Source of the DNA: Thermocatellispora tengchongensis
Lineage (GTDB): Bacteria; Actinomycetota; Actinomycetes; Streptosporangiales; Streptosporangiaceae
DNA length: 64,000 nucleotides
Assembly: GCF_014202315.1 (NCBI RefSeq)
Contig: NZ_JACHGN010000007.1
Coordinates: 194,569 to 258,568, forward strand
Direction: 5' to 3'
The notes under the pieces were generated by a model that saw only the letters and a program-made list of their open reading frames with translations, did not search any database and was not told the DNA's origin. Position 1 is the first letter of the stretch. Each line of letters begins with the position of its first letter. The position numbers and the translations under genes were made by a program. Of this stretch, positions 10,310 through 19,227 are shown one piece after another.

Positions 10310-12211
10310 ATGGAAATCGAACGTCACCAGTACGACGTCGTCGTCATCGGAGCCGGCGGCGCCGGCCTCCGGGCGGCCATCGAGGCCCGCCAGCAGGGCA
10401 AGAAGACCGCCATCGTGTGCAAGTCGCTGTTCGGCAAGGCCCACACCGTCATGGCCGAGGGCGGCGCCGCCGCCGCGATGGGCAACGTCAACCCCGACGA
10501 CAACTGGCAGGTCCACTTCCGCGACACGATGCGCGGCGGCAAGTTCCTCAACAACTGGCGCATGGCCGAGCTGCACGCCAAGGAGGCCCCCGACCGCGTC
10601 TGGGAGCTGGAGGCCTGGGGCGCGCTGTTCGACCGCACCAAGGACGGCAAGATCAGCCAGCGCAACTTCGGCGGGCACGAGTACCCTCGCCTGGCCCACG
10701 TCGGCGACCGCACCGGCCTGGAGATGATCCGCACCCTCCAGCAGCGCGTGGTGGCCCTCCAGCAGGAGGACTACAAGATCCACGGTGACCACGAGGCGTA
10801 CATCAAGGTCTTCGCCGAGTGCACCATCACCCGCCTGCTCAAGGACGGCGACGCGATCTCCGGCGCGTTCGGCTACTGGCGCGAGAACGGCTCCCTGATC
10901 GTCTTCGACGCCCCCGCCGTGGTGCTCGCGACGGGCGGCATCGGCAAGTCGTACGTCGTGACCTCCAACTCCTGGGAGTACACCGGCGACGGCCACGCCC
11001 TGGCGCTGCTGGCCGGGGCGAAGCTGATCAACATGGAGTTCATCCAGTTCCACCCGACCGGCATGGTCTGGCCGCCGTCGGTGCGCGGCATCCTCGTCAC
11101 CGAGTCCGTACGCGGCGACGGCGGGGTGCTGCGCAACTCCGAGGGCAAGCGGTTCATGTTCGACTACATCCCCGAGGTGTTCAAGGACAAGTACGCCACC
11201 ACGGAGGAAGAGGCCGACCGCTGGTACACCGACCAGGCCAACAACCGCCGCCCGCCCGAGCTGCTGCCCCGCGACGAGGTCGCCCGCGCGATCAACGCCG
11301 AGGTCAAGGCCGGCCGCGGCTCCCCGCAGGGCGGCGTGTTCCTGGACGTCTCCACCCGGCTGCCCGCCGAGGAGATCCGCAAGCGCCTGCCGTCGATGCA
11401 CCACCAGTTCAAGGAGCTGGCCGACGTCGACATCACCGCCGAGCCCATGCAGGTCGGCCCGACCTGCCACTACATCATGGGCGGCGTCGAGGTGGACGCC
11501 GACACCGGCGCGGCCTGCGTCCCCGGCCTGTTCGCGGCGGGCGAGGTGTCGGGCGGCATGCACGGCTCCAACCGCCTCGGCGGCAACTCGCTGTCCGACC
11601 TGCTCGTCTTCGGCCGCCGGGCGGGCGCGGGCGCGGCGGCGTACGTGGACGGGCTGACCTCCCGCCCCAAGGTGCACGACGCGGCGGTCCGCGAGGCCCA
11701 GGCCGAGGCCCTGGCCCCGCTGGAGCGCAGCGGCGAGAACCCGTACGAGGTGCACCACGAGCTCCAGCGCACCATGAACGACCTCGTCGGCATCATCCGC
11801 AAGGCCGAGGAGATCACCGAGGCCCTTGAGGTCGTCGAGAAGCTCAAGGAGCGGGCCAAGGGCGTCGGCGCGGCCGGCACCCGCATCTACAACCCCGGCT
11901 GGCACCTCGCCCTCGACCTGCGCAACATGCTCCTGGTCAGCGAGTGCGTCGCCAAGGCGGCGCTGATGCGCGAGGAGAGCCGCGGCGGCCACACCCGCGA
12001 CGACTACCCGCAGATGTCGGCCGAATGGCGGCGCAAGCTCCTGGTGTGCTCCTCCTCCCCCGACGGCTCCAACGTCACGGTCGAGGAGCGGCCGCAGCCG
12101 AGCATGCGCGAGGACCTGCTCACCCTGTTCGACCGGGGCGAGCTGAGCAAGTACCTCACCGAAGAAGAGCTGGCCGAGTACGACGCCGCGGTCGCGGCCA
12201 AGGAGTCCTGA
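10310..12211 (+). CDS. sdhA: Sdh1-type succinate dehydrogenase flavoprotein subunit
   Basis: A 633-residue flavoprotein. The N-terminal dinucleotide fold reads YDVVVIGAGGAGLRAAIEA. The covalent-FAD histidine region is FGKAHTVMAEGGAAAAMGNV, the active-site block contains EFIQFHPTGMVWPPSVRGIL with the nearby VRGDGG, and the late FAD motif is GLFAAGEVSGGMHGSNRLGGNS. It oxidises succinate and feeds the iron-sulfur subunit encoded next. SD AAGGAAG precedes the ATG; the stop overlaps the next ATG (TGATG). It is clearly a different lineage from the SdhA at 2174-4099. Confidence 0.95.
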   Translation: MEIERHQYDVVVIGAGGAGLRAAIEARQQGKKTAIVCKSLFGKAHTVMAEGGAAAAMGNVNPDDNWQVHFRDTMRGGKFLNNWRMAELHAKEAPDRVWELEAWGALFDRTKDGKISQRNFGGHEYPRLAHVGDRTGLEMIRTLQQRVVALQQEDYKIHGDHEAYIKVFAECTITRLLKDGDAISGAFGYWRENGSLIVFDAPAVVLATGGIGKSYVVTSNSWEYTGDGHALALLAGAKLINMEFIQFHPTGMVWPPSVRGILVTESVRGDGGVLRNSEGKRFMFDYIPEVFKDKYATTEEEADRWYTDQANNRRPPELLPRDEVARAINAEVKAGRGSPQGGVFLDVSTRLPAEEIRKRLPSMHHQFKELADVDITAEPMQVGPTCHYIMGGVEVDADTGAACVPGLFAAGEVSGGMHGSNRLGGNSLSDLLVFGRRAGAGAAAYVDGLTSRPKVHDAAVREAQAEALAPLERSGENPYEVHHELQRTMNDLVGIIRKAEEITEALEVVEKLKERAKGVGAAGTRIYNPGWHLALDLRNMLLVSECVAKAALMREESRGGHTRDDYPQMSAEWRRKLLVCSSSPDGSNVTVEERPQPSMREDLLTLFDRGELSKYLTEEELAEYDAAVAAKES

Positions 12212-12966
12212 TGAGCTACAAGGCGAAGTTCCGCATCTGGCGCGGTGAAGGCGGCGAGGGCAAACTGGAGGACTTCACCGTGGAGGTGAACGAGGGCGAG
12301 GTCGTCCTCGACATCATCCACAGGCTCCAGGCCACCCAGGCCCCCGACCTGGCGGTCCGCTGGAACTGCAAGGCCGGCAAGTGCGGGTCCTGCTCCATGG
12401 AGATCAACGGCAAGCCCCGGCTCGGCTGCATGACCCGCATGTCCACCTTCGCCGAGGACGAGACCATCACCGTCACCCCGATGCGGACGTTCCCGGTCAT
12501 CAAGGACCTGGTCACCGACGTGTCGTTCAACTACCAGAAGGCCCGGGAGATCCCGTCCTTCACCCCGCCCGCCGACGTCAAGCCGGGCGAGTACCGCATG
12601 AAGCAGATCGATGTCGAGCGCTCGCAGGAGTTCCGCAAGTGCATCGAGTGCTTCATGTGCAACAACGTCTGCCACGTCATCCGCGACCACGAGGAGAACA
12701 AGGTCAACTTCGCGGGCCCGCGCTTCCTCATGCGGATCGCCGAGCTGGACATGCACCCGTACGACGTGGCCGACCGCAAGGACATCGCCCAGGACGACCA
12801 CGGCCTCGGCTACTGCAACATCACCAAGTGCTGCACCGAGGTGTGCCCCGAGCACATCAAGATCACCGACAACGCCCTGATCCCGATGAAGGAACGAGTG
12901 GTGGACCGCCGCTACGACCCGCTGGTCTGGCTGGGCAACAAGATCCTCCGCCGCCAGAAGTCCTGA
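12211..12966 (+). CDS. sdhB: Sdh1-type succinate dehydrogenase iron-sulfur subunit
   Basis: A 251-residue ferredoxin-type subunit. Cluster motifs in order are CKAGKCGSCSMEINGKPRLGC ([2Fe-2S], key residues the four Cys), CIECFMCNNVCHV ([4Fe-4S]) and CNITKCCTEVCPEHI ([3Fe-4S]). It links the flavoprotein to the membrane anchor at 9493. The ATG at 12211 overlaps the flavoprotein TGA. A strong hairpin 11 bp after the stop ends the operon. Confidence 0.94.
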   Translation: MSYKAKFRIWRGEGGEGKLEDFTVEVNEGEVVLDIIHRLQATQAPDLAVRWNCKAGKCGSCSMEINGKPRLGCMTRMSTFAEDETITVTPMRTFPVIKDLVTDVSFNYQKAREIPSFTPPADVKPGEYRMKQIDVERSQEFRKCIECFMCNNVCHVIRDHEENKVNFAGPRFLMRIAELDMHPYDVADRKDIAQDDHGLGYCNITKCCTEVCPEHIKITDNALIPMKERVVDRRYDPLVWLGNKILRRQKS

Positions 12967-12976
12967 CCCCGCCCAC

Positions 12977-13002
12977 CCCGGGGCCCGGCCGAGGGCCCCG
13001 GG
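12977..13002 (+). terminator. Hairpin terminator after second sdh operon
   Basis: Perfect 10-bp stem: CCCGGGGCCC (12977-12986) and GGGCCCCGGG (12993-13002) with loop GGCCGA. It begins 11 bp after the sdhB stop. There is no U-tract, as is usual for high-GC actinomycete terminators. Confidence 0.7.
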
Positions 13003-13017
13003 TGCACACCCCAGATC

Positions 13018-13512
13018 GTGCTCACCTGCCAGGGGCCGGCCATCCTGGACGAGGAGATCACCAGGCGCCTGCCCGACTCCGGCATGGCCCCGCTGATGCT
13101 GCTGACCACCGACATGGTGGTCGCCGCCGCCCCCGCCCCGAAGGCGGGATCGGCGGCCGCCCTGTCGGAGACCAGCAGTGAGCTCGGCATCGCCCTCGGT
13201 ATCGCGGTGCTGGGCAGCATCGCCGGCGCCGTCTACCGGCACACGATGGACGGCGCGCCGCTCACCGGGCTTCCGGAGCAGGCGGCCATGGCGGCCCGCG
13301 ACAGCCTCGTGGAGGCGGTTCCCATCGCGGAGCGGCTGGCGGGCGCGTCCGGCGCCGAACTGCTCGCCACCGCCCGGGATGCCTTCACGGCGGGGCTGAG
13401 CGCGGTCGGCGTCATCAGCGCGGTTCTGGCGGTCGCGCTGGCGGCCACGGTGGTGGTCGTACTGCGCGAGACGCCCGCCCATCACCGCGACGACGCTGAC
13501 GCGAACGCCTGA
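13018..13512 (+). pseudogene. C-terminal remnant of an MFS (DHA2/QacA-like) multidrug transporter
   Basis: An open stretch of 164 codons. From about residue 23 it reads like the last helices of a 14-TM DHA2 drug transporter: MAPLMLLTTDMVVAAAPAPK, GSAAALSETSSELGIALGIA, VLGSIAGAVYR, then a final helix VISAVLAVALAATVVVVL. The first 20 or so codons (LTCQGPAILDEEITRRL) do not fit the family, and no start codon, ribosome site or other 12 helices are present. It lies between two terminator-like hairpins. I read it as a decayed gene fragment. Confidence 0.7.
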
Positions 13513-13518
13513 CGAACC

Positions 13519-13556
13519 GAGGGCCGGGCCGCCCGTCCCGCCGGGCACCGGCCCTC
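13519..13556 (+). terminator. Hairpin after MFS remnant
   Basis: Arms GAGGGCCGG (13519-13527) and CCGGCCCTC (13548-13556) pair perfectly around a 20-nt loop that is itself GC-rich. It could serve as a terminator for the decayed transporter gene or in reverse for the minus-strand gene ending at 13659. Nothing else is visible in 13557-13658. Confidence 0.4.
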
Positions 13557-13658
13557 CAAGCGGGTTTCGCGCGGCTTCCAACGTCGGCGTGAGGAGGCGC
13601 GGAACGGGGCTGTGCGGCCCTGGGGCGCGGCCTGGGGTTACCGCCCGGCGCGGGGGCT

Positions 13659-15050
13659 TTACTTGCCGCGTCGGCGGTCCTCGGGGCCGTCTGGGGCCTC
13701 CTCGGCCTGCGGGGGCTCGGCGGCCGGGAAGAGTGCGGTGCCCTGAGGGCCGGACGGGACCGGACCCGGCCCGTTGCGCTCGTCGTCCGCCAACGGGACG
13801 GTCTGGGACCAGGACGAGCCGCTACCCGTGCCGGATGGGGGCGTGTGCGGGGTGAAGGCGTCGAACGGCGTGAGGTCGTGCGGGCCTTCCAGGAACGACT
13901 CCGGAGGCAGGTTCCCGGGGAGGGGCGGAGTCGGAGTGCCGGGCTCGCGGGCGGCGGCCTCCGGAACGGGGAAGGGCGGGTCGGCGGGGGACGGCGAGGT
14001 GAAGGTGCCGGGGGCGGCGTAGTCCGCTGAAGACGGCGGGGTGAAGGCGTCGGGGGCGGTGTACTCCGCGGGGGAGGGCGTCGCCGGGTCCGAGGGCTGG
14101 GGCGCCGGGTACTCCTGGCCCGGGGCCGGCATGCCGTAGCCCTGCTGCGCGTAGTAGCCCTGCTCCGGGGTGCCGTACTGCTGGTAGCCGCTCGGGTAGG
14201 TCGTGACCGGGACGAAGCTGATGATCGGCGCGTACGCCGTGCCGCCCGGGTAGGCCACCTGCGCGTACCCGGAGGAGTAGCCCGGCCCGGCCGGGTAGCC
14301 GGTGTAGGCCGCCGCCGCGGCGGGGTCGGCCGTGGGGGTGACGCTGCGGTGCCGGCCGGGGGCCTTGGGGCCCGCCTTGCGGACGGCCGCGGCGTGCGCC
14401 ATGCGGCGCAGGCGGCCCTCGAAGATGAGCACCGCGAACAGGGCGAGCAGGACCAGGACCAGCGCGGGGATGCCGAGCTGGCGGCTGATCGTCTGCTGGT
14501 CGAACTCGGGGGCGGCCTCGCGCAGCTCGACGGGTACGGAGTCACTGCTCGGCGGCACCTGGGTGGGGCTGGCCAGGGCGGTGGGCGGAGTCGTGACCAC
14601 GTCGGACACGGTCGGCAGCGACACCGTCGGCTCTTCCGTCTCCGTGGGCGGCGGCGCCGTGGTCGGCGGCGGCTGGACCGGCTGCTGCGTCGGCTGCGCC
14701 GGCGGGGGCGCGGCGGTCGTGCTCGGCGGGGCGGGCTGCTCCGGCGGCTTGGAGGTCTTGGTCTTGGAGGGCGTCACCGTGACCGTGGTCGTCACCTCGG
14801 TCGGACCGGGCTCCGCAGGAGGCGTGATCGTGGTGGTGACCGTGGTGACCGGGTCTGACGGCTCTTCCTGACCCACGTTGTCATCGGGCTCGAGCTGCGA
14901 CGGAACCGCCATGGCCGCGCTGCGTACTCCGTCGGTCGCCGCACTGGCCGACGATCCGATCAGCGGCGCGGCGACAAGCACGCCGCCACCGCAGAGTCCG
15001 AGCGTGAGTACCATTGCGGACACGGCCTTCCCATGCCCGCGTCTAGTCAC
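13659..15050 (-). CDS. Proline/threonine-rich secreted single-pass membrane protein, function unknown
   Basis: A 463-residue protein. It has a signal peptide (basic VTRRGHGKAVSA, hydrophobic MVLTLGLCGGGVLVAAPLIG, then SSASA). A long extracellular Pro/Thr/Glu-rich segment follows, with a transmembrane helix at about 195-215 (IPALVLVLLALFAVLIFEG followed by RLRRM). The cytoplasmic tail is first Tyr/Gly-rich (YPAGPGYSSGYAQVAYPGG) and then Pro/Ser/Ala-rich. The GTG at 15050 is chosen because GGAGGG lies 5 nt upstream. No enzymatic domain is recognised. It lies downstream of the repeat protein and the secretion-like operon on the same strand. Confidence 0.6.
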   Translation of the reverse strand: MTRRGHGKAVSAMVLTLGLCGGGVLVAAPLIGSSASAATDGVRSAAMAVPSQLEPDDNVGQEEPSDPVTTVTTTITPPAEPGPTEVTTTVTVTPSKTKTSKPPEQPAPPSTTAAPPPAQPTQQPVQPPPTTAPPPTETEEPTVSLPTVSDVVTTPPTALASPTQVPPSSDSVPVELREAAPEFDQQTISRQLGIPALVLVLLALFAVLIFEGRLRRMAHAAAVRKAGPKAPGRHRSVTPTADPAAAAAYTGYPAGPGYSSGYAQVAYPGGTAYAPIISFVPVTTYPSGYQQYGTPEQGYYAQQGYGMPAPGQEYPAPQPSDPATPSPAEYTAPDAFTPPSSADYAAPGTFTSPSPADPPFPVPEAAAREPGTPTPPLPGNLPPESFLEGPHDLTPFDAFTPHTPPSGTGSGSSWSQTVPLADDERNGPGPVPSGPQGTALFPAAEPPQAEEAPDGPEDRRRGK

Positions 15051-15126
15051 CGGTGCCCTCCGCCAAGTCCTCAACAAAGCGAGTCAAGGAAATACTAGTT
15101 GGGCAAAGGTTACAGCAACGTCTGTT

Positions 15127-17610
15127 TTACGACACTGATCGCGATCCGCTGCGCGTACGGCAGCGGAAGCGGCGCAGGCACGCCGGAGCGGTGAGCAACC
15201 CCAGTAGGAAGAGCACGGCGGCCAGCACGGCGGGCAGGCCGCGCACATCGATGCCACCGGCGCGGGAATCGCTCGCGGCGGGCGCGGTGTGCATGTTGGC
15301 GATCACATGCGAGCCGGGCCCGGGATCGGCGGCCATGGCGGAGCCCGGCAGGTCCGCGGGCGCCGAGGCGCCGGGTTGCGCCGGGACGGCCGGCATGGCG
15401 GACGGTCCCGCCGACGGCATCCCGCCGTAGGGCGTCCCGCCGTACGGCATCCCTCCGGAGGGCATCGGCTGGGCCGGCAACGCCTGCGACGGCATCCCTT
15501 GGGACGGCATTCCCTGGGACGGCATCATCTCGGACGACGGCACCGAGGGCGGGACCGGCACGGCCGGGGGCATCACCGGCGCGGAGGGCTGTCCGTAGGA
15601 CCCGCCGGGCGGGACCGGAGAGACGGCGGGCAGCTCGGGCGCGGCGAGCGGCGCCGGCACCGGTGCGGGCGCCGGGACGGCCCCGACTCCCTGCCCCGGG
15701 TTCGGCCCCCCGCCTGTGGCAGGGCGCGGGTCGGGCATGGCCCGCACCCCGGGCCGCGGGTCCGGCACGGCCCGCACCCCGGGCCGGGCGTCCGGCACCG
15801 CCCCCACGCCCGGACGGGCGTCCGGCGCCGCCCCCGCGCCGAACCGTCCGTCGGGCACCGCCCGCACCCCGGGCCGCCCGTCGGGGACGGCCCGCACCCC
15901 AGGACGGGGGTCCGGGACCGGCGGCACGAGGGGACGCGGCGCGGGGGCGCCCGGAACGCGGGGACGAGGCGCCGGCCCGCCCTGAACCGCAGGCCGGTCG
16001 AGCCTCCCGCCGTCTGCCCGCTTGTCACGCCCCGCGTCATGCCGCGGATCGCCCGCGGAGGCGTGCCTGCGCCCACCCCGGTCCCCCGGGTCGGCGACGA
16101 CCACGGGCCCACGCCTGGCCATGTCTCCGTGTCCGCCCCTACCGCCCGCATCGGGCGCGGCCTCCGGACGGGGGGCCGCCAGGGTGCCCCCCGAGTCACG
16201 GCCGGAGGCATCGCCGCGCGCACCCCTGGCTCCCGCATCGGGCGCGGCTTCCAGACGGGGGGCCGCCAGAGTGCCCCCCGAGTCACGACGGGACACCTTG
16301 GGTGCGCTCCTGCCACCCGTATCGGGCGCGCTCATCGGACCACGCGCCACCGGATCACCGCCGGCATCGCGGCCGGACGCGTCGCCGCGGGCCTCCTCGG
16401 GGGTGGCATGGGTGTCGCCCTCGGCCCGGGGGCCGCGCGGGGGTGCGGGGTGGGCCGGGGACGTGGCAGGAGTGCGGGGGGTGGACGCGCGGCCGGAGGC
16501 GTCTCCGCGCACACCGCTGCCGTCCGGATCGGGCACGGTCGCCGGGCCACGAGCCACCACATCGCCACCCGCATCACGACCGAAGGTCTCGCCACGGGCC
16601 TCGGCCTGAGGGCCGCGCGGGGGCGCGACGGGCGTGTGGGGGATGGACGCACGATCGACGGCCTCGCCACGGGCCTCGGCCTGAGGACCACGCGGGGGCA
16701 CCACAGGAGCGTCGGAGCCGGACGCACGATCGACGGCCTCACCACGCGCCTCACCCTGAGGACCGCGCGAAGGCGCCACGGGAGCGTCGGAGCCGGACGC
16801 ACGATCGACGGCCTCGCCACGGGCCTCGGCCTGAGGACCACGCGGGGGCACCACGGGAGCGTCGGAGACGGACGCACGATCGACGGCCTCATCCTGAAGG
16901 CCGCGCGAAGGCGCCACGGGAGTGTGGGAGATGGACTCGCGGCCGGAGGTGTCGCCGTGGGCCTCCTCCACCGTGGCCTGGGTGTCGCCCTCGGCCTGGA
17001 GGGCGCGCGGGGGTTCGAAGGAGGCGGGGGGTGCCAGGGGGGCGCGTAGGCCGCTGCCGGGGGTGGCGTGCCAGTGCAGGCGCATGCCGTCCTCCGCCAC
17101 GGTGAGCCCGCCGGGGGCGTACGCGGATCGGGGTTCGGCGTCCGCGGGGGCGGGGGAGGCCGTCCCGGCGGTGGTGGGGGTCAGGATCGAGGCCCGGGAC
17201 GTGCGGGTGTGCCAGGCGCCGCTGGAGGTGCGCAGGTCGGCCACCGCGGTGAGGACGATCTCCTCCGCGTCGTCGGCGGGGGCCGTCACGCGTACGTCCA
17301 CCGTCCGGCCGTCGGCGACCCGGCCGAGGGGGCACTCCTCCCCCGCGGGCACGCCCGCCGCGCTTCCCGCGCAGGGCAGCACGATCACGGTGCCGGGCGG
17401 GTCGGCCAGTACGCGCAGGCGTGCGTCGCCGGTCTCGCCGGACAGGCGGAGCCGGAGCAGGAACGCCTCCCCGGTGCGCACCCACCGGCTCCACGCGTCG
17501 CCGTCGTCCCGCTTGCCCATCTCGGCCTGTGCCGCATTCGCGGGCACGGCTCCCGCCGTGAGGGCGACGGCCGTCGCCAATGTCATCACCGCATATCCCC
17601 GACCAGGCAC
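15127..17610 (-). CDS. Large secreted repeat protein with C-terminal membrane anchor, function unknown
   Basis: An 827-residue protein. Signal peptide PGRGYAVMTLATAVALTAG then AVPANA. A folded N-terminal region of about 150 residues follows, with two Cys (VLPCAGS, GEECPLG). Then come three repeat blocks: 25-residue units of the type APVVPPRGPQAEARGEAVDR; 10-residue units VPDARPGVRA; and 5-residue units MPSQG/MPYGG. A C-terminal transmembrane helix (GLPAVLAAVLFLLGLLTA) ends in a basic tail, the layout of a surface stalk. The GTG at 17610 has GGGGGAG 7 nt upstream. Frame confidence rests on the signal peptide and terminal anchor, because repeats keep several frames open. The function is unknown. 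Confidence 0.65.
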   Translation of the reverse strand: MPGRGYAVMTLATAVALTAGAVPANAAQAEMGKRDDGDAWSRWVRTGEAFLLRLRLSGETGDARLRVLADPPGTVIVLPCAGSAAGVPAGEECPLGRVADGRTVDVRVTAPADDAEEIVLTAVADLRTSSGAWHTRTSRASILTPTTAGTASPAPADAEPRSAYAPGGLTVAEDGMRLHWHATPGSGLRAPLAPPASFEPPRALQAEGDTQATVEEAHGDTSGRESISHTPVAPSRGLQDEAVDRASVSDAPVVPPRGPQAEARGEAVDRASGSDAPVAPSRGPQGEARGEAVDRASGSDAPVVPPRGPQAEARGEAVDRASIPHTPVAPPRGPQAEARGETFGRDAGGDVVARGPATVPDPDGSGVRGDASGRASTPRTPATSPAHPAPPRGPRAEGDTHATPEEARGDASGRDAGGDPVARGPMSAPDTGGRSAPKVSRRDSGGTLAAPRLEAAPDAGARGARGDASGRDSGGTLAAPRPEAAPDAGGRGGHGDMARRGPVVVADPGDRGGRRHASAGDPRHDAGRDKRADGGRLDRPAVQGGPAPRPRVPGAPAPRPLVPPVPDPRPGVRAVPDGRPGVRAVPDGRFGAGAAPDARPGVGAVPDARPGVRAVPDPRPGVRAMPDPRPATGGGPNPGQGVGAVPAPAPVPAPLAAPELPAVSPVPPGGSYGQPSAPVMPPAVPVPPSVPSSEMMPSQGMPSQGMPSQALPAQPMPSGGMPYGGTPYGGMPSAGPSAMPAVPAQPGASAPADLPGSAMAADPGPGSHVIANMHTAPAASDSRAGGIDVRGLPAVLAAVLFLLGLLTAPACLRRFRCRTRSGSRSVS
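15716..15930. repeat. 30-bp-type minisatellite inside the repeat-protein gene
   Basis: About seven degenerate 30-bp units encoding VPD(x)RPGVRA on the minus strand. They lie wholly within the coding region and keep its frame. Confidence 0.6.
16590..16915. repeat. 75-bp in-frame tandem repeat inside the repeat-protein gene
   Basis: The landmark ACGATCGACG occurs at 16651, 16726, 16801 and 16876, an exact 75-bp period equal to 25 codons. Partial units flank these. Near-identity between neighbouring copies suggests recent expansion. Confidence 0.8.
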
Positions 17611-17713
17611 GGCGCTTCTCCCCCCGAAGATCCGCCGGAAATCGCGCGCATGGACGCGCACGCACATGAGCAGTATTACGCTGCGTAGTTGTTATGTCAC
17701 GCTGGACTGATCC

Positions 17714-18118
17714 TCAATCCTGCCCCGGCGAGGAGGCTGCGAGGAAATCCGCCACCGCCCGTACGATCGGCAGGTCGGCCGGGAGCCAGGGCACCTGGAA
17801 CAGCTCGTCGGGGGCGAGCCAGCGCAGTTCGAGGTGCTCCTTGGCCTCCGGCTCGCCGGAGGCGATCTCGGCGATCCAGACCCGCAGCACGTACGCGCCG
17901 CTGAGCGGCCAGTCGCCGCCCACCTGGGCGCCGAGGGTGACCAGGACGCCCAGTTCCTCCCGGCACTCCCGGATCAGCGCCTCGCGGTCGCTCTCGCCGG
18001 GATCGACCTTGCCGCCGGGGAACTCCCAGCCACCGCGCAACTCCGGCGGCTCGGCCCGCTGCGCCGCGAGCAGCCGCCCGTCACGCACCACCGCCGCACC
18101 AACCACGACCAGGCTCAT
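17714..18118 (-). CDS. NUDIX hydrolase (MutT/8-oxo-dGTPase-like)
   Basis: A 134-residue protein with the NUDIX box visible as GGKVDPGESDREALIRECREELGV (key residues G, the REC-REEL pair and E; consensus GX5EX7REUXEEXGU). The N-terminal VVVGAAVVRDGRLLAAQR and the FPGG sequence are typical of MutT-like nucleotide pyrophosphohydrolases that sanitise oxidised dNTPs. ATG 18118 starts 14 bp downstream of the NlpC/P60 stop on the same strand. It is probably carried along at the end of the secretion-like operon rather than part of its mechanism. Confidence 0.85.
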   Translation of the reverse strand: MSLVVVGAAVVRDGRLLAAQRAEPPELRGGWEFPGGKVDPGESDREALIRECREELGVLVTLGAQVGGDWPLSGAYVLRVWIAEIASGEPEAKEHLELRWLAPDELFQVPWLPADLPIVRAVADFLAASSPGQD

Positions 18119-18132
18119 GGGGACACATGATG

Positions 18133-19227
18133 TCAGCCCGCCGCCTGCACCACCCGCTTGAGCTGTTCCCGCACCGACTCGTTCTCCAGGGGGCGGGTGA
18201 ACCCGACCAGGTTGCCGCGGTCGGTGTAGCTGGTCACCTTGATCGGCCCGCACAGGCGGCAGCGCGCCTCGACCATCTTGCCCTTGGAGACCACCAGGCC
18301 GACGTGCCCGGGGCGGTTGGGGCCGGTGCCGGGGCCGGAGTTGAAGAACACCAGGTCGCCGGGTTGTTCGTCGCCTTCGTCGATCCTGACTCCGAAGGGC
18401 CACTGGCCGAACGTCGTACGGGGGATGGACAGGCCCACCGACCGGTAGGCCATGTAGATGATCCCGGAGCAGTCGAACGCGTCGGGCCCGGTGCCGCCCC
18501 AGCGGTAGGGCTTGCCGCGCTGCGCCAGGGCGTAGTCCAGGATCTCCTTGACGATGTCGTTGGGCGCCGCCTCCACCAGGGGCTCGTCGCAGGCGGGGTC
18601 GGCCTCGGGGGGCAGGGTCAGCTCGCCGTCCTTGGCGTAGCGCTGGGCGATCTCCAGAACCTGGTCCACATACCACCAGGCCCGGTTGTAGACGAACAGC
18701 GCCCGGCGTACGTCCTCGGGGGCGCCGTTGCGCTTGAGCATCTTGGCCGCGCCGAGGATGGCGTCGGCGGGGTTGTACACGTCGGCCACGCCGTCGCCGT
18801 CGCCGTCGGAGGCGTAGCCGTTGAACTTGGACGGGATATCGATCTTGGCCTTGCCGCCCCAGGTGCTGATCAGGAACTGCATCGGGCCGGCGGCCCCGGC
18901 CGAGTTGGTCCCGCTCCGCACGCCGGGGAGCGTGGAGCGGCCGTGGTTGGTCTCGCGCTTGCCCACGGCGGCCAGGACGTTCCACTGCACGCCGATCTCC
19001 TTGCCGTACTTCTGGTACAGCTCCAGGTACTCGGCGGGGATGTCGGAGCCGGCGGTCGCGGAGAGGTCGTCGCCGCCGCCGGGGGCGACCTCCTCGCAGT
19101 CGGGTAAGGTGCCGCCGCCGAGGAACGAGGGGAAGGTGCTCATCAGCATCGGGGCCACCACGAGTGTCATGAGAACCAACCCCGCGATTCCGACGATCAG
19201 TGCAATCCGGACACGCGGAGTGTTCAT
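18133..19227 (-). CDS. Bifunctional lytic transglycosylase - NlpC/P60 endopeptidase (VirB1-like)
   Basis: A 364-residue protein. An N-terminal membrane helix (IALIVGIAGLVLMTLVVAP) is followed by an SLT-type domain at about 65-205 (catalytic Glu in VGKRETNHGRS, then GAAGPMQFLISTW and ALFVYN). The C-terminal NlpC/P60 domain at about 225-345 has catalytic Cys in DAFDCSGIIYMAY and His in RPGHVGLVV. This pair opens peptidoglycan for passage of a secretion or conjugation channel. The ATG overlaps the stop of the upstream gene by 4 nt, so it is the last member of the operon beginning at 29891. Confidence 0.88.
   Translation of the reverse strand: MNTPRVRIALIVGIAGLVLMTLVVAPMLMSTFPSFLGGGTLPDCEEVAPGGGDDLSATAGSDIPAEYLELYQKYGKEIGVQWNVLAAVGKRETNHGRSTLPGVRSGTNSAGAAGPMQFLISTWGGKAKIDIPSKFNGYASDGDGDGVADVYNPADAILGAAKMLKRNGAPEDVRRALFVYNRAWWYVDQVLEIAQRYAKDGELTLPPEADPACDEPLVEAAPNDIVKEILDYALAQRGKPYRWGGTGPDAFDCSGIIYMAYRSVGLSIPRTTFGQWPFGVRIDEGDEQPGDLVFFNSGPGTGPNRPGHVGLVVSKGKMVEARCRLCGPIKVTSYTDRGNLVGFTRPLENESVREQLKRVVQAAG

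Noticed and set aside
16590-16915. 75-bp repeats considered as a CRISPR array or iterons
   Set aside because: Whole units repeat without unique spacers, the period is a multiple of three and the repeats stay in frame in a secreted protein.
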